From a virus: 64,000 nucleotides of DNA. The notes beneath the pieces were generated by a model that worked only from the letters and a program-made list of their open reading frames with translations, was not told where the DNA came from and made no database searches. Where the stretch lies: the IMG/VR virus record IMGVR_UViG_3300049020_000031, positions 1 through 64,000 of that record; one strand, written 5' to 3'. A program made the translations under genes and the position numbers. This document shows, in pieces, positions 56,942-64,000 of the stretch. Positions within the stretch are counted from its first letter, which is position 1, and every line of letters begins with the position of its first letter.

Positions 56942-57202
56942 TCACGACCTCGTTTGAGACAATTGACGGAAGACTTCAGCATCAATGCTGTCGCTCATTT
57001 CTTTGTGAAACTTGTTCATGGTCTCCTGAAGCATCTTATCACGCTGCTCCTTGTCATAGGCCTTGATAGCATTAGACAAGATCAAATACGCTTTTTCATT
57101 TTCAGGATTGTTATCAAGTGATGTTCGGAGATCTGTAGACAACTGACGAACTTGTTTACTAACGTCATCTGTCCAATATTTAATTTGAGGAATCTTAATC
57201 AT
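56942..57202 (-). CDS. Hypothetical coiled-coil protein
   Basis: 86 aa, almost wholly helical with heptads (KQVRQLSTDLRTSLD). Overlaps the next upstream gene by 8 nt. Confidence 0.7.
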   Translation of the reverse strand: MIKIPQIKYWTDDVSKQVRQLSTDLRTSLDNNPENEKAYLILSNAIKAYDKEQRDKMLQETMNKFHKEMSDSIDAEVFRQLSQTRS

Positions 57203-57602
57203 CTAATGGGCCTACCTGGGTGGAAATATAGAACGGGTTTGGTGAATTCACCATATTCAAAACGTTCATATAGTAACTTCCAGGTTGAGCATCTATCAAA
57301 TAGCTCTTCGTCATTGGATTCAATATGGGTTCAGTCGTCGATGCAATCACGATTTCAAAGGTCGCGACTCGATTCAAATGCCAATATGATTCAACGGGTT
57401 CCAGGGTGATACTTTCACCACCAGGATACTTACTGATCCAACACCGCAGACTGAAATCTTGAGTGGGGTTCATTCGGACCATCCTGAATCGAATGGTCTC
57501 ATCTTCAGGTAAAACAAATTGCCCACAAGCAAGGCAACCCTCCAGAAGAGGGTTGTTTCCTTCAATCAGGGGGTTGAAATAGGAGATAGGATATGCAGCC
57601 AT
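57195..57602 (-). CDS. Hypothetical protein
   Basis: 135 aa, mainly beta, with GCLACGQFVLPEDE (CxxC). Aromatic-rich C terminus. Between the wall hydrolase and a coiled-coil gene. Unknown; a virion protein is possible. Confidence 0.68.
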   Translation of the reverse strand: MAAYPISYFNPLIEGNNPLLEGCLACGQFVLPEDETIRFRMVRMNPTQDFSLRCWISKYPGGESITLEPVESYWHLNRVATFEIVIASTTEPILNPMTKSYLIDAQPGSYYMNVLNMVNSPNPFYISTQVGPLDD

Positions 57603-57609
57603 CAGCTAC

Positions 57610-58224
57610 TTATCTTCTCAGCTTGAGAAAGGTGTGATTGCCTACCTTTGATATATGAATCATCGTTCCGTTGTTAGACCACGCAGGTGTGACCTGACGA
57701 TGACTATAAAAGTGAGTCGCGCCCTTGGCAACTCCGGAGAAGTTGTTGTGATAAACGATGATTGCCGCCATGATACTCTGATACCATTCCACGTGATTGG
57801 CGGTACCTTCCTTGACCTTGGGGGCTTGTACTCCGCGGGTGCACACCCAAGAGAATTGACACACCTTGGTACCAGAACGAACTGACGACTGTTTGACAAC
57901 TTCACATGGTGTGTTGGGATAAGCTGGGTGTGACGAACGATTCACAACCACTTCACTTACTGCAATCTTACCCTGAAGGCCTTCTCCCCTGGCTTCATAG
58001 TAGTTGTTGACTGCTAGACACAGCAAGTCTTGATTTGTTGCTTTCATATTTTCAACAAATTCTTCATCTAATTGAATCTCATTTACCAATTGAGCAATTT
58101 GTTCTTTAGTTGATAATGGTTTCCCATTTTCAACTTCCTGGGCATACACGCCAGTTCCTAGAAAGATCATAGCAACCATAAGAAATGGTGTTATCATCTT
58201 CAACAATATGTTGTATTGTTTCAT
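57610..58224 (-). CDS. SleB-type cell wall hydrolase with signal peptide
   Basis: 204 aa from ATG 58224 (GAGGATCG upstream). The Sec signal ITPFLMVAMIFLGTGVYA is followed by a linker and a hydrolase_2/SleB domain: CLAVNNYYEARGEGLQGK holds the catalytic Glu, then VVVNR, PCEVVKQ, VCQFSWVC, GATHFYS and PAW. SleB-family enzymes cut peptidoglycan glycan strands (lytic transglycosylase). The secreted form fits lysis or entry through the periplasm. Two Cys could pair after export. Confidence 0.9.
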   Translation of the reverse strand: MKQYNILLKMITPFLMVAMIFLGTGVYAQEVENGKPLSTKEQIAQLVNEIQLDEEFVENMKATNQDLLCLAVNNYYEARGEGLQGKIAVSEVVVNRSSHPAYPNTPCEVVKQSSVRSGTKVCQFSWVCTRGVQAPKVKEGTANHVEWYQSIMAAIIVYHNNFSGVAKGATHFYSHRQVTPAWSNNGTMIHISKVGNHTFLKLRR

Positions 58225-58328
58225 GTTTTCGATCCTCAAAAAAATATGATCTGCTCACCTCAACGAAGTGGCAGATCGAACGTTTATTTAAGAGGGTTAG
58301 ATGAACAGTAAAACCGCTCTTTAACCAC

Positions 58329-58336
58329 GATAAATA
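58329..58336 (+). promoter_or_regulatory. T4-like late promoter octamer
   Basis: GATAAATA, 25 nt before ATG 58361. Confidence 0.58.
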
Positions 58337-58360
58337 TTCGAATAACCATTTTAACACCAT

Positions 58361-58939
58361 ATGCCAAAGATCAAAACTTTCAGTAATCTTTTCAAGATCG
58401 CATTTATTACGGCAGCATTATCTGCTTCTTTCGCCCACGCAAATACATTCAAGGCATCTGGATCTTGTGAAGTATATTTCAGCCCCAAGGGAGGCGCTAC
58501 TCAAGCAACAGTTGGCCACATCAACAGAGCAAAGAGTGAAATCAAGGTATTGGCTTTTTACTTCACGTCAAAACCAATTGCACAAGCGATTGAATACGCC
58601 CGCTCCAAGGGAGTAAATGTTCGCATCGTATTGGATCGTAGTCAACCAACTGCTAAGGGTAATCGCATCAAGGAACTACAGGATAGTGGTGCGGAAGTAC
58701 GCATCGATTCCACTCATCCAATCATGCACAACAAAGTCATCATCATTGATAACGAAATTGTGATTACCGGATCATTCAACTTCTCAGCTACTGCTGAAAC
58801 CAGAAACGCAGAAAACCTGCTCATCTGTAAGAACAAAGAGCAGGCAGCATTGTACAGTGAGAACTGGAATTACCTATGGGGTATCGCTCGTGATCCCAAG
58901 GATGCACCTGCTCCATTGAAGCGAACGAGCAGTGAATAA
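58361..58939 (+). CDS. Secreted PLD-family nuclease (Nuc-like)
   Basis: 192 aa. Sec signal peptide (FLKIAFI-like FKIAFITAALSASFAHA, cleavage after about residue 27) and one HKD motif: MHNKVIIIDNE with His123, Lys125 and Asp130, followed by GSFNFS. This one-HKD form acts as a dimer, as in Nuc/BfiL endonucleases. Located in the periplasm, it could digest incoming foreign DNA (superinfection exclusion) or host debris. No ribosome site is clear (AACACCAT before the ATG). Strong terminator after it. Confidence 0.88.
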   Translation: MPKIKTFSNLFKIAFITAALSASFAHANTFKASGSCEVYFSPKGGATQATVGHINRAKSEIKVLAFYFTSKPIAQAIEYARSKGVNVRIVLDRSQPTAKGNRIKELQDSGAEVRIDSTHPIMHNKVIIIDNEIVITGSFNFSATAETRNAENLLICKNKEQAALYSENWNYLWGIARDPKDAPAPLKRTSSE

Positions 58940-58965
58940 AAAGGGGAGCAGTTGCTCCCCTTTTT
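58938..58965 (+). terminator. Rho-independent terminator
   Basis: 13-bp stem AAAAAGGGGAGCA (58938-58950) with TGCTCCCC plus TTTTT (58953-58965). Confidence 0.9.
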
Positions 58966-58970
58966 CAATG

Positions 58971-59600
58971 TCAACAACTTCTACTGATTGATGCTGGTAT
59001 CAATGAGTGAAAACGTTTCAACATGCTAATCATCTGATCTTTATCCCACACGTGAACGTAGTAATATGGACCAAATTCTGGTTCGTCATCACTTGACTGT
59101 GAGAAACCCTTGGTATCATCAACATCAGTGAAATGCGCGGAGAGATCACCAGCACGGTGAAGGCGTAACTCCCACACACGCTTTCGTCTACCGATCACCA
59201 ACCGATATCCTGAATCAGAACGGGCAGCATCATTCAACATAATTGTGATGCGCTGCCAAGGGGTACTGTGTGGATATCTCGGTGGAACCTCTTCCATTTT
59301 GAATAGGAAGCCAGCTTCAATACAAGCATTGCTGATGTCTCGGTATGCGTTCATCTTCATGACGCCTTCGTGACACGACCGATGCATGACTCGATCATCA
59401 ACATGGGTTTGATTTAGCAATTCATCTGTGGTGTTTCCCCAGCCCTTACCACAGATGTAACACTCACAGGATCGTACATCCGCAATCATCCTCATGGTAG
59501 TGTAGCCATGAGGATCAGGTAGGGTAACTGACATCAATTGATTATAGGTGTCAAACCCCGTTCGGCCATCAGGGGTGATGGGCTTAACGATTTGATTCAT
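58971..59600 (-). CDS. Hypothetical zinc-finger-like protein
   Basis: 209 aa. SCECYICGKGWGN with a later DRVMHRSCHEGV gives a CxxC...HxxC zinc site (about residues 46-78). The C terminus holds HVWDKDQMISMLKRF, loosely like the FKL signature. GGGAGAATC precedes the ATG. Confidence 0.7.
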   Translation of the reverse strand: MNQIVKPITPDGRTGFDTYNQLMSVTLPDPHGYTTMRMIADVRSCECYICGKGWGNTTDELLNQTHVDDRVMHRSCHEGVMKMNAYRDISNACIEAGFLFKMEEVPPRYPHSTPWQRITIMLNDAARSDSGYRLVIGRRKRVWELRLHRAGDLSAHFTDVDDTKGFSQSSDDEPEFGPYYYVHVWDKDQMISMLKRFHSLIPASISRSC

Positions 59601-59612
59601 TGATTCTCCCAG

Positions 59613-59885
59613 TTAGTGATAGACGCGGGGGATGCCCATCGCCTCTTGTAGAATCAAAGTGTCCCAGTATTTCTGGTGGGGATCAGTTTCTTCTTCTGAA
59701 CTCATACGCATCATCAATGCAGTAAGTTCCGGGTCGTCCACAATATCAAGATCATCCCACTCCAGATTGGGGTCTTGATATTGCTTCCGGATGTGGTCCA
59801 AGAGGACTGCCTGATTTTCCTCAGTCACCGATGACATTCCACCACTGATGACAACTTTGAGTTTTTCGGATTTTTGATCAGGCAT
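59613..59885 (-). CDS. Hypothetical acidic protein
   Basis: 90 aa, acidic, Met-rich (LTALMMRMSSEEETD). Unrecognised. It lies 10 nt after a small basic-protein gene. Confidence 0.68.
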   Translation of the reverse strand: MPDQKSEKLKVVISGGMSSVTEENQAVLLDHIRKQYQDPNLEWDDLDIVDDPELTALMMRMSSEEETDPHQKYWDTLILQEAMGIPRVYH

Positions 59886-59895
59886 TACCAGTCCT

Positions 59896-60072
59896 TTAGT
59901 TCTTTTCGTTGCGGTCGCCGCGTTCCTTGCGAGCAGGAGCTTCGCTGCCTTGCAGCTCTGCTTGAATCATGGCGCGACGGAATTCACCACGGGCGTGAGC
60001 GTCCACGATGGTGGCGCACAGGCGCTTGGCTTGCTTGCTCAGACGAAAAGATTTGGTAGTTTTGCGATCCAT
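59896..60072 (-). CDS. Small basic protein
   Basis: 58 aa, strongly basic helical protein (MDRKTTKSFRLSKQAKRLCA, Arg/Lys-rich tail with RKERGDRNEKN). GC-rich codons and CGGAGAAC ribosome site. RNA or DNA binding is plausible. No family named. Confidence 0.68.
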   Translation of the reverse strand: MDRKTTKSFRLSKQAKRLCATIVDAHARGEFRRAMIQAELQGSEAPARKERGDRNEKN

Positions 60073-60133
60073 TAAGTTCTCCGGTTAAAAAATGCATTGT
60101 AGCATGGCAAATCATCATGATGAATGAAGTTCA

Positions 60134-60745
60134 TCATTTTGTCAACATGTCACCCCATCTGAGCTTAAACAACACGAGATCATCAGGGTCTTGACACATC
60201 ATGTGAACCAAGCATGGGTTTGAATTGTGAACCCTGGTTCTGAACTTGCCAGCAAAATTGTCAGTACACCACCGATTGATTTCTTCTTCAAATTTCCTAG
60301 GATCATCGTTCTCAGAAACTTTCACGAATGGAAACGGACGTTGCCCTCTCTTTTGAATCCAGTCCTGAAACATCTGCCAATCCGTTGAATTCAGAAACGA
60401 CATACTCCAATCTTCACCACCAGTTCGTCTTGCGAAACAAAGGTCTTCACAGTTGTCTTCGATCCATTGACTGATCTCTCTTTGATGCCAGAAGCAATTG
60501 TGAATCAACCAACTATGCACCTGTGAGGTGTATAAGGGGGAGTTGGAATTTGCATACCAGGAAACATAGGTAGTCAATGGATCATATATCAGTTCGCTAT
60601 TGAATCTAGTTTGCTCAACTGAAATGTGACCAGCGTCTTGGGTAGTATAAACACCCGGTCGGGTGAATTCTGCCACCGCTCCGCCTGACCTAATACACGA
60701 GCCGGAGAAGTAGATTGTCTCTGGCACTAGGATGAATTTATTCAT
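60134..60745 (-). CDS. FKL-signature protein, large form
   Basis: 203 aa. It ends MCQDPDDLVLFKLRWGDM, the classic signature. A second, weaker copy, SFLNSTDWQMFQDW, occurs near residue 120, so the protein may be an internal duplication. Overlaps the hydrolase gene by 4 nt. Confidence 0.7.
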   Translation of the reverse strand: MNKFILVPETIYFSGSCIRSGGAVAEFTRPGVYTTQDAGHISVEQTRFNSELIYDPLTTYVSWYANSNSPLYTSQVHSWLIHNCFWHQREISQWIEDNCEDLCFARRTGGEDWSMSFLNSTDWQMFQDWIQKRGQRPFPFVKVSENDDPRKFEEEINRWCTDNFAGKFRTRVHNSNPCLVHMMCQDPDDLVLFKLRWGDMLTK

Positions 60746-61317
60746 TTCTTGAATGTGAAATTCTTCACAAGGTTTACTGTTTCATTAGACAACAATACTT
60801 CAAAGTGATTGAGTGGTATCGCTACCTTTTCACCATATTGCAAAGCTGTCTGACTCTTGAGTGACACCACACCATCATTTTTCTCAAACATCATGGGGTT
60901 GTTGCCAACTGTCGTGATGATACTCTTTAGATCACATTCAAGAGGTTTCCTAGATATCGCAGTCAATATAGGATTGTTTGAAGCCAGACTGCGATATAGT
61001 TCATGCGTGTTGAACCATCTAAGAGTATTGGCCAACCGGCTTCCACCAAAAGGTGTACTCATAGTCAGGACAGATTTCACTCGATCGTTGATGTGCGCCA
61101 CGCCAACACCCACAATGCCGCCAAGACTGTGAGATACGATGTGAACATCGCTATCAAGTTCTATGATAAGATCGTTGACTGCATCAATGATGTCTCCGAG
61201 TGATTGCTTGACATCATATTGTGGGGTGATCATTTCGTGTTTGGGTAAGGCTTCCATAATTCTCTGGAAGCTGACTCCCGAACTGAACGCCCCATGGATG
61301 TAAACAACTTTCTTCAT
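60742..61317 (-). CDS. Alpha/beta hydrolase (lipase/esterase-like)
   Basis: 191 aa. VVYIHGAFSSG is the oxyanion-hole HG strand, VSHSLGG holds the nucleophile Ser64, NDGVVSL the acid Asp and NHFEVL the His. Compact with no signal peptide. Substrate unknown; such phage hydrolases may cut host lipids or acyl groups. ATGA overlap with the gene upstream. Confidence 0.86.
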   Translation of the reverse strand: MKKVVYIHGAFSSGVSFQRIMEALPKHEMITPQYDVKQSLGDIIDAVNDLIIELDSDVHIVSHSLGGIVGVGVAHINDRVKSVLTMSTPFGGSRLANTLRWFNTHELYRSLASNNPILTAISRKPLECDLKSIITTVGNNPMMFEKNDGVVSLKSQTALQYGEKVAIPLNHFEVLLSNETVNLVKNFTFKK

Positions 61318-62552
61318 AGGTCCTTCTTGATAATTACGCCATTCTTGGTGGTCAGTTCAAATTCCAATTTGAAAAAGTGGTCAGTATCTGATGAGTCAAC
61401 GCATACTCCATATCGATGTGCGGTTGGAATTTCTCTCACGATTCCCTGACTCAACAAGCTGTCCTCAATTGGCGTCATAGACAGATCTTTGCTGGTCACA
61501 TAACCTCGATTATGAATATATCGACTAGTGCCATTTATGGAATAGCTGAAATTAGCCAAACTAACATGATGCGCCTGGTTTGCCAGTGGCGCGGGATCTA
61601 GATGATTGGTTTTGATTGGAGCTGGGCTTCTGTAGAGAATTTGATGATGCGTTTCACTCCAGATATTCTTACCATTGATGTCATTCTTCAAGTCATCGTA
61701 ATCAAGAGCTATTTCCGCCACTTTGGTGGTCACTTCTTCAGAAGCAATAAAAGCCAGAACTCGTTCACGATAATTTCGCATCCCCTGCAGACGACATTTG
61801 TCAGTAGAGGTTGAGATCAACAATTCAACATCTCGCAGAGTCATCTTCTCTGTGGTTGGTTCCAGGATATCAGATACTTTGAAACTCGAAATACCCTGGA
61901 AAAATGTTTCACCATTATCACTGGTGATTTTCAATACATGGACTTTCTTCTCAACTACTCTGGGTTGCCAGGAGTTACTACTAGAAGACAGACTGGTAGA
62001 GAAGATTACGGGGTGGAGATACCCCATATAGATACCAACTAGAGCTTTATCGGTTTGAACCTTATCACCAATATTAAGGGTTCTAGTGGATACCTTGGTG
62101 GTAACGCGGCGTGTGTTTTCTTTCGCTTCCTTGTATGGTTCGCTGTTTACTGGCAACAACACATTGAACGAACCATCTCGAGCCCAAACACATTCTTGGA
62201 GAATCTCACCATTTTGGATTAGCGCGTTATCGGTCAACATTACCAAATTGGTCATCGTGATTTCGATTTCGAATCCACGAGGATCTTCCATCATAATCGA
62301 GGTAATTACGTTCTTCCAACCAGCGTGTCGCTGGGCTCTGCTTACCTTGAAACCAGAGATGGGCTTGTTCTCCAGAATCACCCGGCTCTTTTCTCTTCCC
62401 CAATGATCAACATTGGCCATTCTTTTCCTACCTGCGGCATTATCTTCATACGGAATCATATACCCATGAGCCACACTACCTTTACGTGACTGCACACCCA
62501 GGTACAACTTATCAAAGATTCGAATTGAGAGATTATCTTGTTTGGTAGTCAT
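61314..62552 (-). CDS. Large hypothetical protein with FKL-like end
   Basis: 412 aa, soluble, mostly beta in the N-terminal half. Near the C terminus SSDTDHFFKLEFELTT resembles the FKL signature in a larger context. Unknown. Seven nucleotides precede it after the upstream stop. Confidence 0.7.
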   Translation of the reverse strand: MTTKQDNLSIRIFDKLYLGVQSRKGSVAHGYMIPYEDNAAGRKRMANVDHWGREKSRVILENKPISGFKVSRAQRHAGWKNVITSIMMEDPRGFEIEITMTNLVMLTDNALIQNGEILQECVWARDGSFNVLLPVNSEPYKEAKENTRRVTTKVSTRTLNIGDKVQTDKALVGIYMGYLHPVIFSTSLSSSSNSWQPRVVEKKVHVLKITSDNGETFFQGISSFKVSDILEPTTEKMTLRDVELLISTSTDKCRLQGMRNYRERVLAFIASEEVTTKVAEIALDYDDLKNDINGKNIWSETHHQILYRSPAPIKTNHLDPAPLANQAHHVSLANFSYSINGTSRYIHNRGYVTSKDLSMTPIEDSLLSQGIVREIPTAHRYGVCVDSSDTDHFFKLEFELTTKNGVIIKKDL

Positions 62553-62558
62553 GATGTA

Positions 62559-62804
62559 TTAGCTGATTAGTGAGAGGAGCATTGAATATGCGGCTTCTTG
62601 TTCTGCGAGTTCTTCTTTGTATTTTTCATCAATTGCAATACAAGCTGCCACCTTCTCGGCGTTGATCTTGGCTCTGATGTCACTCATATCGTTGAATGCT
62701 TCTGCAAATTCTTCTCTCGTGGAGATCAATTCTGGTTCGGAAAGGTCGGATGAACTAATGGCACCAGCAGTTCGAGCAGACTTCAGATAATTCTTTTCAC
62801 TCAT
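62559..62804 (-). CDS. Hypothetical helical protein
   Basis: 81 aa from ATG 62804. Ala/Glu-rich coiled-coil-like C-terminal half (EKYKEELAEQEAAYSML). First gene of a three-gene (-) string. Divergent from the CCA-adding gene. Confidence 0.7.
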   Translation of the reverse strand: MSEKNYLKSARTAGAISSSDLSEPELISTREEFAEAFNDMSDIRAKINAEKVAACIAIDEKYKEELAEQEAAYSMLLSLIS

Positions 62805-62876
62805 TGTTGTTCTTATAAAATGGAATGGCAATATGGAAGTCATGATACTAATGGCAAAACATATTTGCAAAATAGG

Positions 62877-62905
62877 TTTACTTTTTATTCAAATGAACAT
62901 ATAAT
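62877..62905 (+). promoter_or_regulatory. Early-type sigma70 promoter
   Basis: TTTACT (62877-62882), 17 bp with TCAAATGAACA, TATAAT (62900-62905), for the CCA-adding enzyme. Confidence 0.75.
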
Positions 62906-62930
62906 GGAGTTAATGAAACACGGAGCTAAC

Positions 62931-64000
62931 ATGCACACTACGATTCTCAATCAGGACCTCATGACGTTGCGACAAGCCTTTCTGGATGCTGGTCGGGACA
63001 TCCGTTTGGTTGGTGGTGTAGTTCGTGACCTTATCATGGGGCAAACACCCAAGGACATCGACCTTTGCACTGATGCAACTCCAGACGAACAGCATGCGAT
63101 CTACATGAATGCTGGTTTGCAGTACGTTGACACTGGCATTGATCACGGCACTATCACGGTGGTGATGAATGGTGAAGGTTACGAAATCACCAGCTTGCGC
63201 ACTGAAAGCCAACATGATGGCCGTCATGCTGTGGTGGCGTTTACTCGTGATTGGACGGAAGACTTGAGTCGTCGTGACCTCACAATCAATGCAATTTCAA
63301 TGACGTTTGATGGTGAAATCCATGATCCTTTTGGTGGTGTCCAGGATATCGAGAACAATGTTGTTCGATTCGTGGGTAATCCACAGGAACGTATGACCGA
63401 AGACTACTTGCGCATCATGCGTTACTTCCGATTCCTTGGTCGTATGGCCGGTGAACGTGATGAAGACTATGACCGCTATCTTGATATCAAGATCGATCCA
63501 GTGACTGTTAATGCAATCTACCAGTGTGTTGATGGATTGGCCGGAGTCAGTGCTGAGCGTATCTGGGTGGAATTGAAGAAGATCGTTGCTCACCCATCAG
63601 CATTTGTTGTTTTGACACACATGAAGCGTTTGGGAGTGTTTTCTCCTGCTCGTATCCCATACAGCTTGGACCCCGATGAAGTTCATGATGCTGGTGTGGG
63701 TGTTGGCATCAACGACCCAATCGTGATCTTGGCTTCATGCTTGGATAAGAGCGCGGTACGTAAAATCAGCACGGACTTGAAGTGGAGTTCCGAAGAAGTG
63801 AAGTGGGCTTTGGAATTCCAACGCATGCGGGAACACACTGCGGAAGACTTGTTCCGCGAAGTCATCCTGAATGGTACTCGGACGGATCATGCTTCGAAGG
63901 TGGCTCGCTTGAATGGATACCACTATGTCGCGACGTTGTTGACACAACCATTGCCCGTATGCCCGGTCAATGGGGCGACGTTGGCAGCTCGTGGTATGAA
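62931..64000 (+). CDS. cca: CCA-adding tRNA nucleotidyltransferase (partial at window end)
   Basis: At least 356 aa, cut by the window edge. Adds or repairs the 3' CCA of tRNAs. Class II nucleotidyltransferase head: IRLVGGVVRDLIMG, KDIDLCTD with the DxD metal Asp pair, TSLRTES, RRDLTINAIS (ribose/base-selection) and YLRIMRYFRFLGRM. GGAG lies upstream, and a promoter of the early type is just before. It could mature phage or host tRNAs. The closed acceptor stems of the array at 2.7-3.2 kb would not be substrates unless cut open. Confidence 0.93.
   Translation, partial: MHTTILNQDLMTLRQAFLDAGRDIRLVGGVVRDLIMGQTPKDIDLCTDATPDEQHAIYMNAGLQYVDTGIDHGTITVVMNGEGYEITSLRTESQHDGRHAVVAFTRDWTEDLSRRDLTINAISMTFDGEIHDPFGGVQDIENNVVRFVGNPQERMTEDYLRIMRYFRFLGRMAGERDEDYDRYLDIKIDPVTVNAIYQCVDGLAGVSAERIWVELKKIVAHPSAFVVLTHMKRLGVFSPARIPYSLDPDEVHDAGVGVGINDPIVILASCLDKSAVRKISTDLKWSSEEVKWALEFQRMREHTAEDLFREVILNGTRTDHASKVARLNGYHYVATLLTQPLPVCPVNGATLAARGM

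Overview
The window reads as about 64 kb of a very large, T4-superfamily-like tailed phage (jumbo myovirus type). The reasons: tightly packed, mostly small genes on both strands with ATGA/TAATG overlaps; octamers of the type TATAAATA/CATAAATA/GATAAATA in front of many genes on both strands (the T4 late-promoter word read by a gp55-type sigma factor); a second set of strong sigma70-like promoters (TTGACT, 16 bp, TATAAT) carrying an internal CCAAATGAAC word; and many phage nucleotide, RNA and virion functions. No integrase, terminase or capsid gene is seen. The host is probably a Gram-negative proteobacterium (signal peptides, a periplasmic TAXI binding protein, a SleB-type wall hydrolase), but the sequence does not name it.

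Layout. 0-3.2 kb (+): two paralogous unknowns, a peptidyl-tRNA hydrolase (PTH2), two small Cys proteins, a macro-domain protein, then a gene-free 0.55 kb holding four tandem tRNA-like RNA modules. 3.2-9.6 kb (+): an unknown gene, a Ro60-like TROVE/vWA protein, then small unknown genes and one oxygenase. 9.6-13.6 kb (-): further 2OG-oxygenase-like/cupin genes and a GNAT-like gene. 13.6-19 kb (+): unknowns, a zinc/OB-like protein, an M16 metallopeptidase. 19-23.3 kb: dUTPase, a DnaE-like fragment, a GatB/YqeY-like tail and late genes. 23.4-33.9 kb (-): small genes with a shared C-terminal FKL signature, a TAXI binding-protein operon, an HD-type alarmone hydrolase, HAD and SWIM proteins, a LamG-like protein, a metallopeptidase. 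34-38.6 kb: UDP-glucose dehydrogenase and sugar epimerase, a permuted NlpC/P60-like protein. 38.6-49.7 kb: more FKL proteins, a 23S-rRNA-like fragment, and late genes whose N termini carry LxE/IxE sites like T4 prohead-protease sites. 49.7-62.8 kb (-): promoter-driven small genes, FCP1-like phosphatase, S24/S26-like peptidase, ATP-grasp, HNH-RNA ligase fusion, wall hydrolase, secreted PLD nuclease, alpha/beta hydrolase. The window ends inside a CCA-adding enzyme.

The most striking system is at 1.2-5.2 kb. Each of the four RNA modules has a canonical tRNA T-arm, then an acceptor-like stem closed by a short loop, then a D-arm. The tRNA halves are therefore in inverted order. All four share an outer stem, a CAGCA box 9-10 nt from the stem start, and (clearly in three, weakly in the fourth) an AT-rich GTTAAATTT-like tail. 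Together with the Ro60-like gene just downstream, this fits a tandem array of YrlA-type Y RNAs with their own promoter and terminator. RNA-handling genes recur across the window (PTH2, macro domain, RNA ligase, CCA-adding enzyme, GatB/YqeY tail), so RNA maintenance or repair looks like a major theme; that link is inference.
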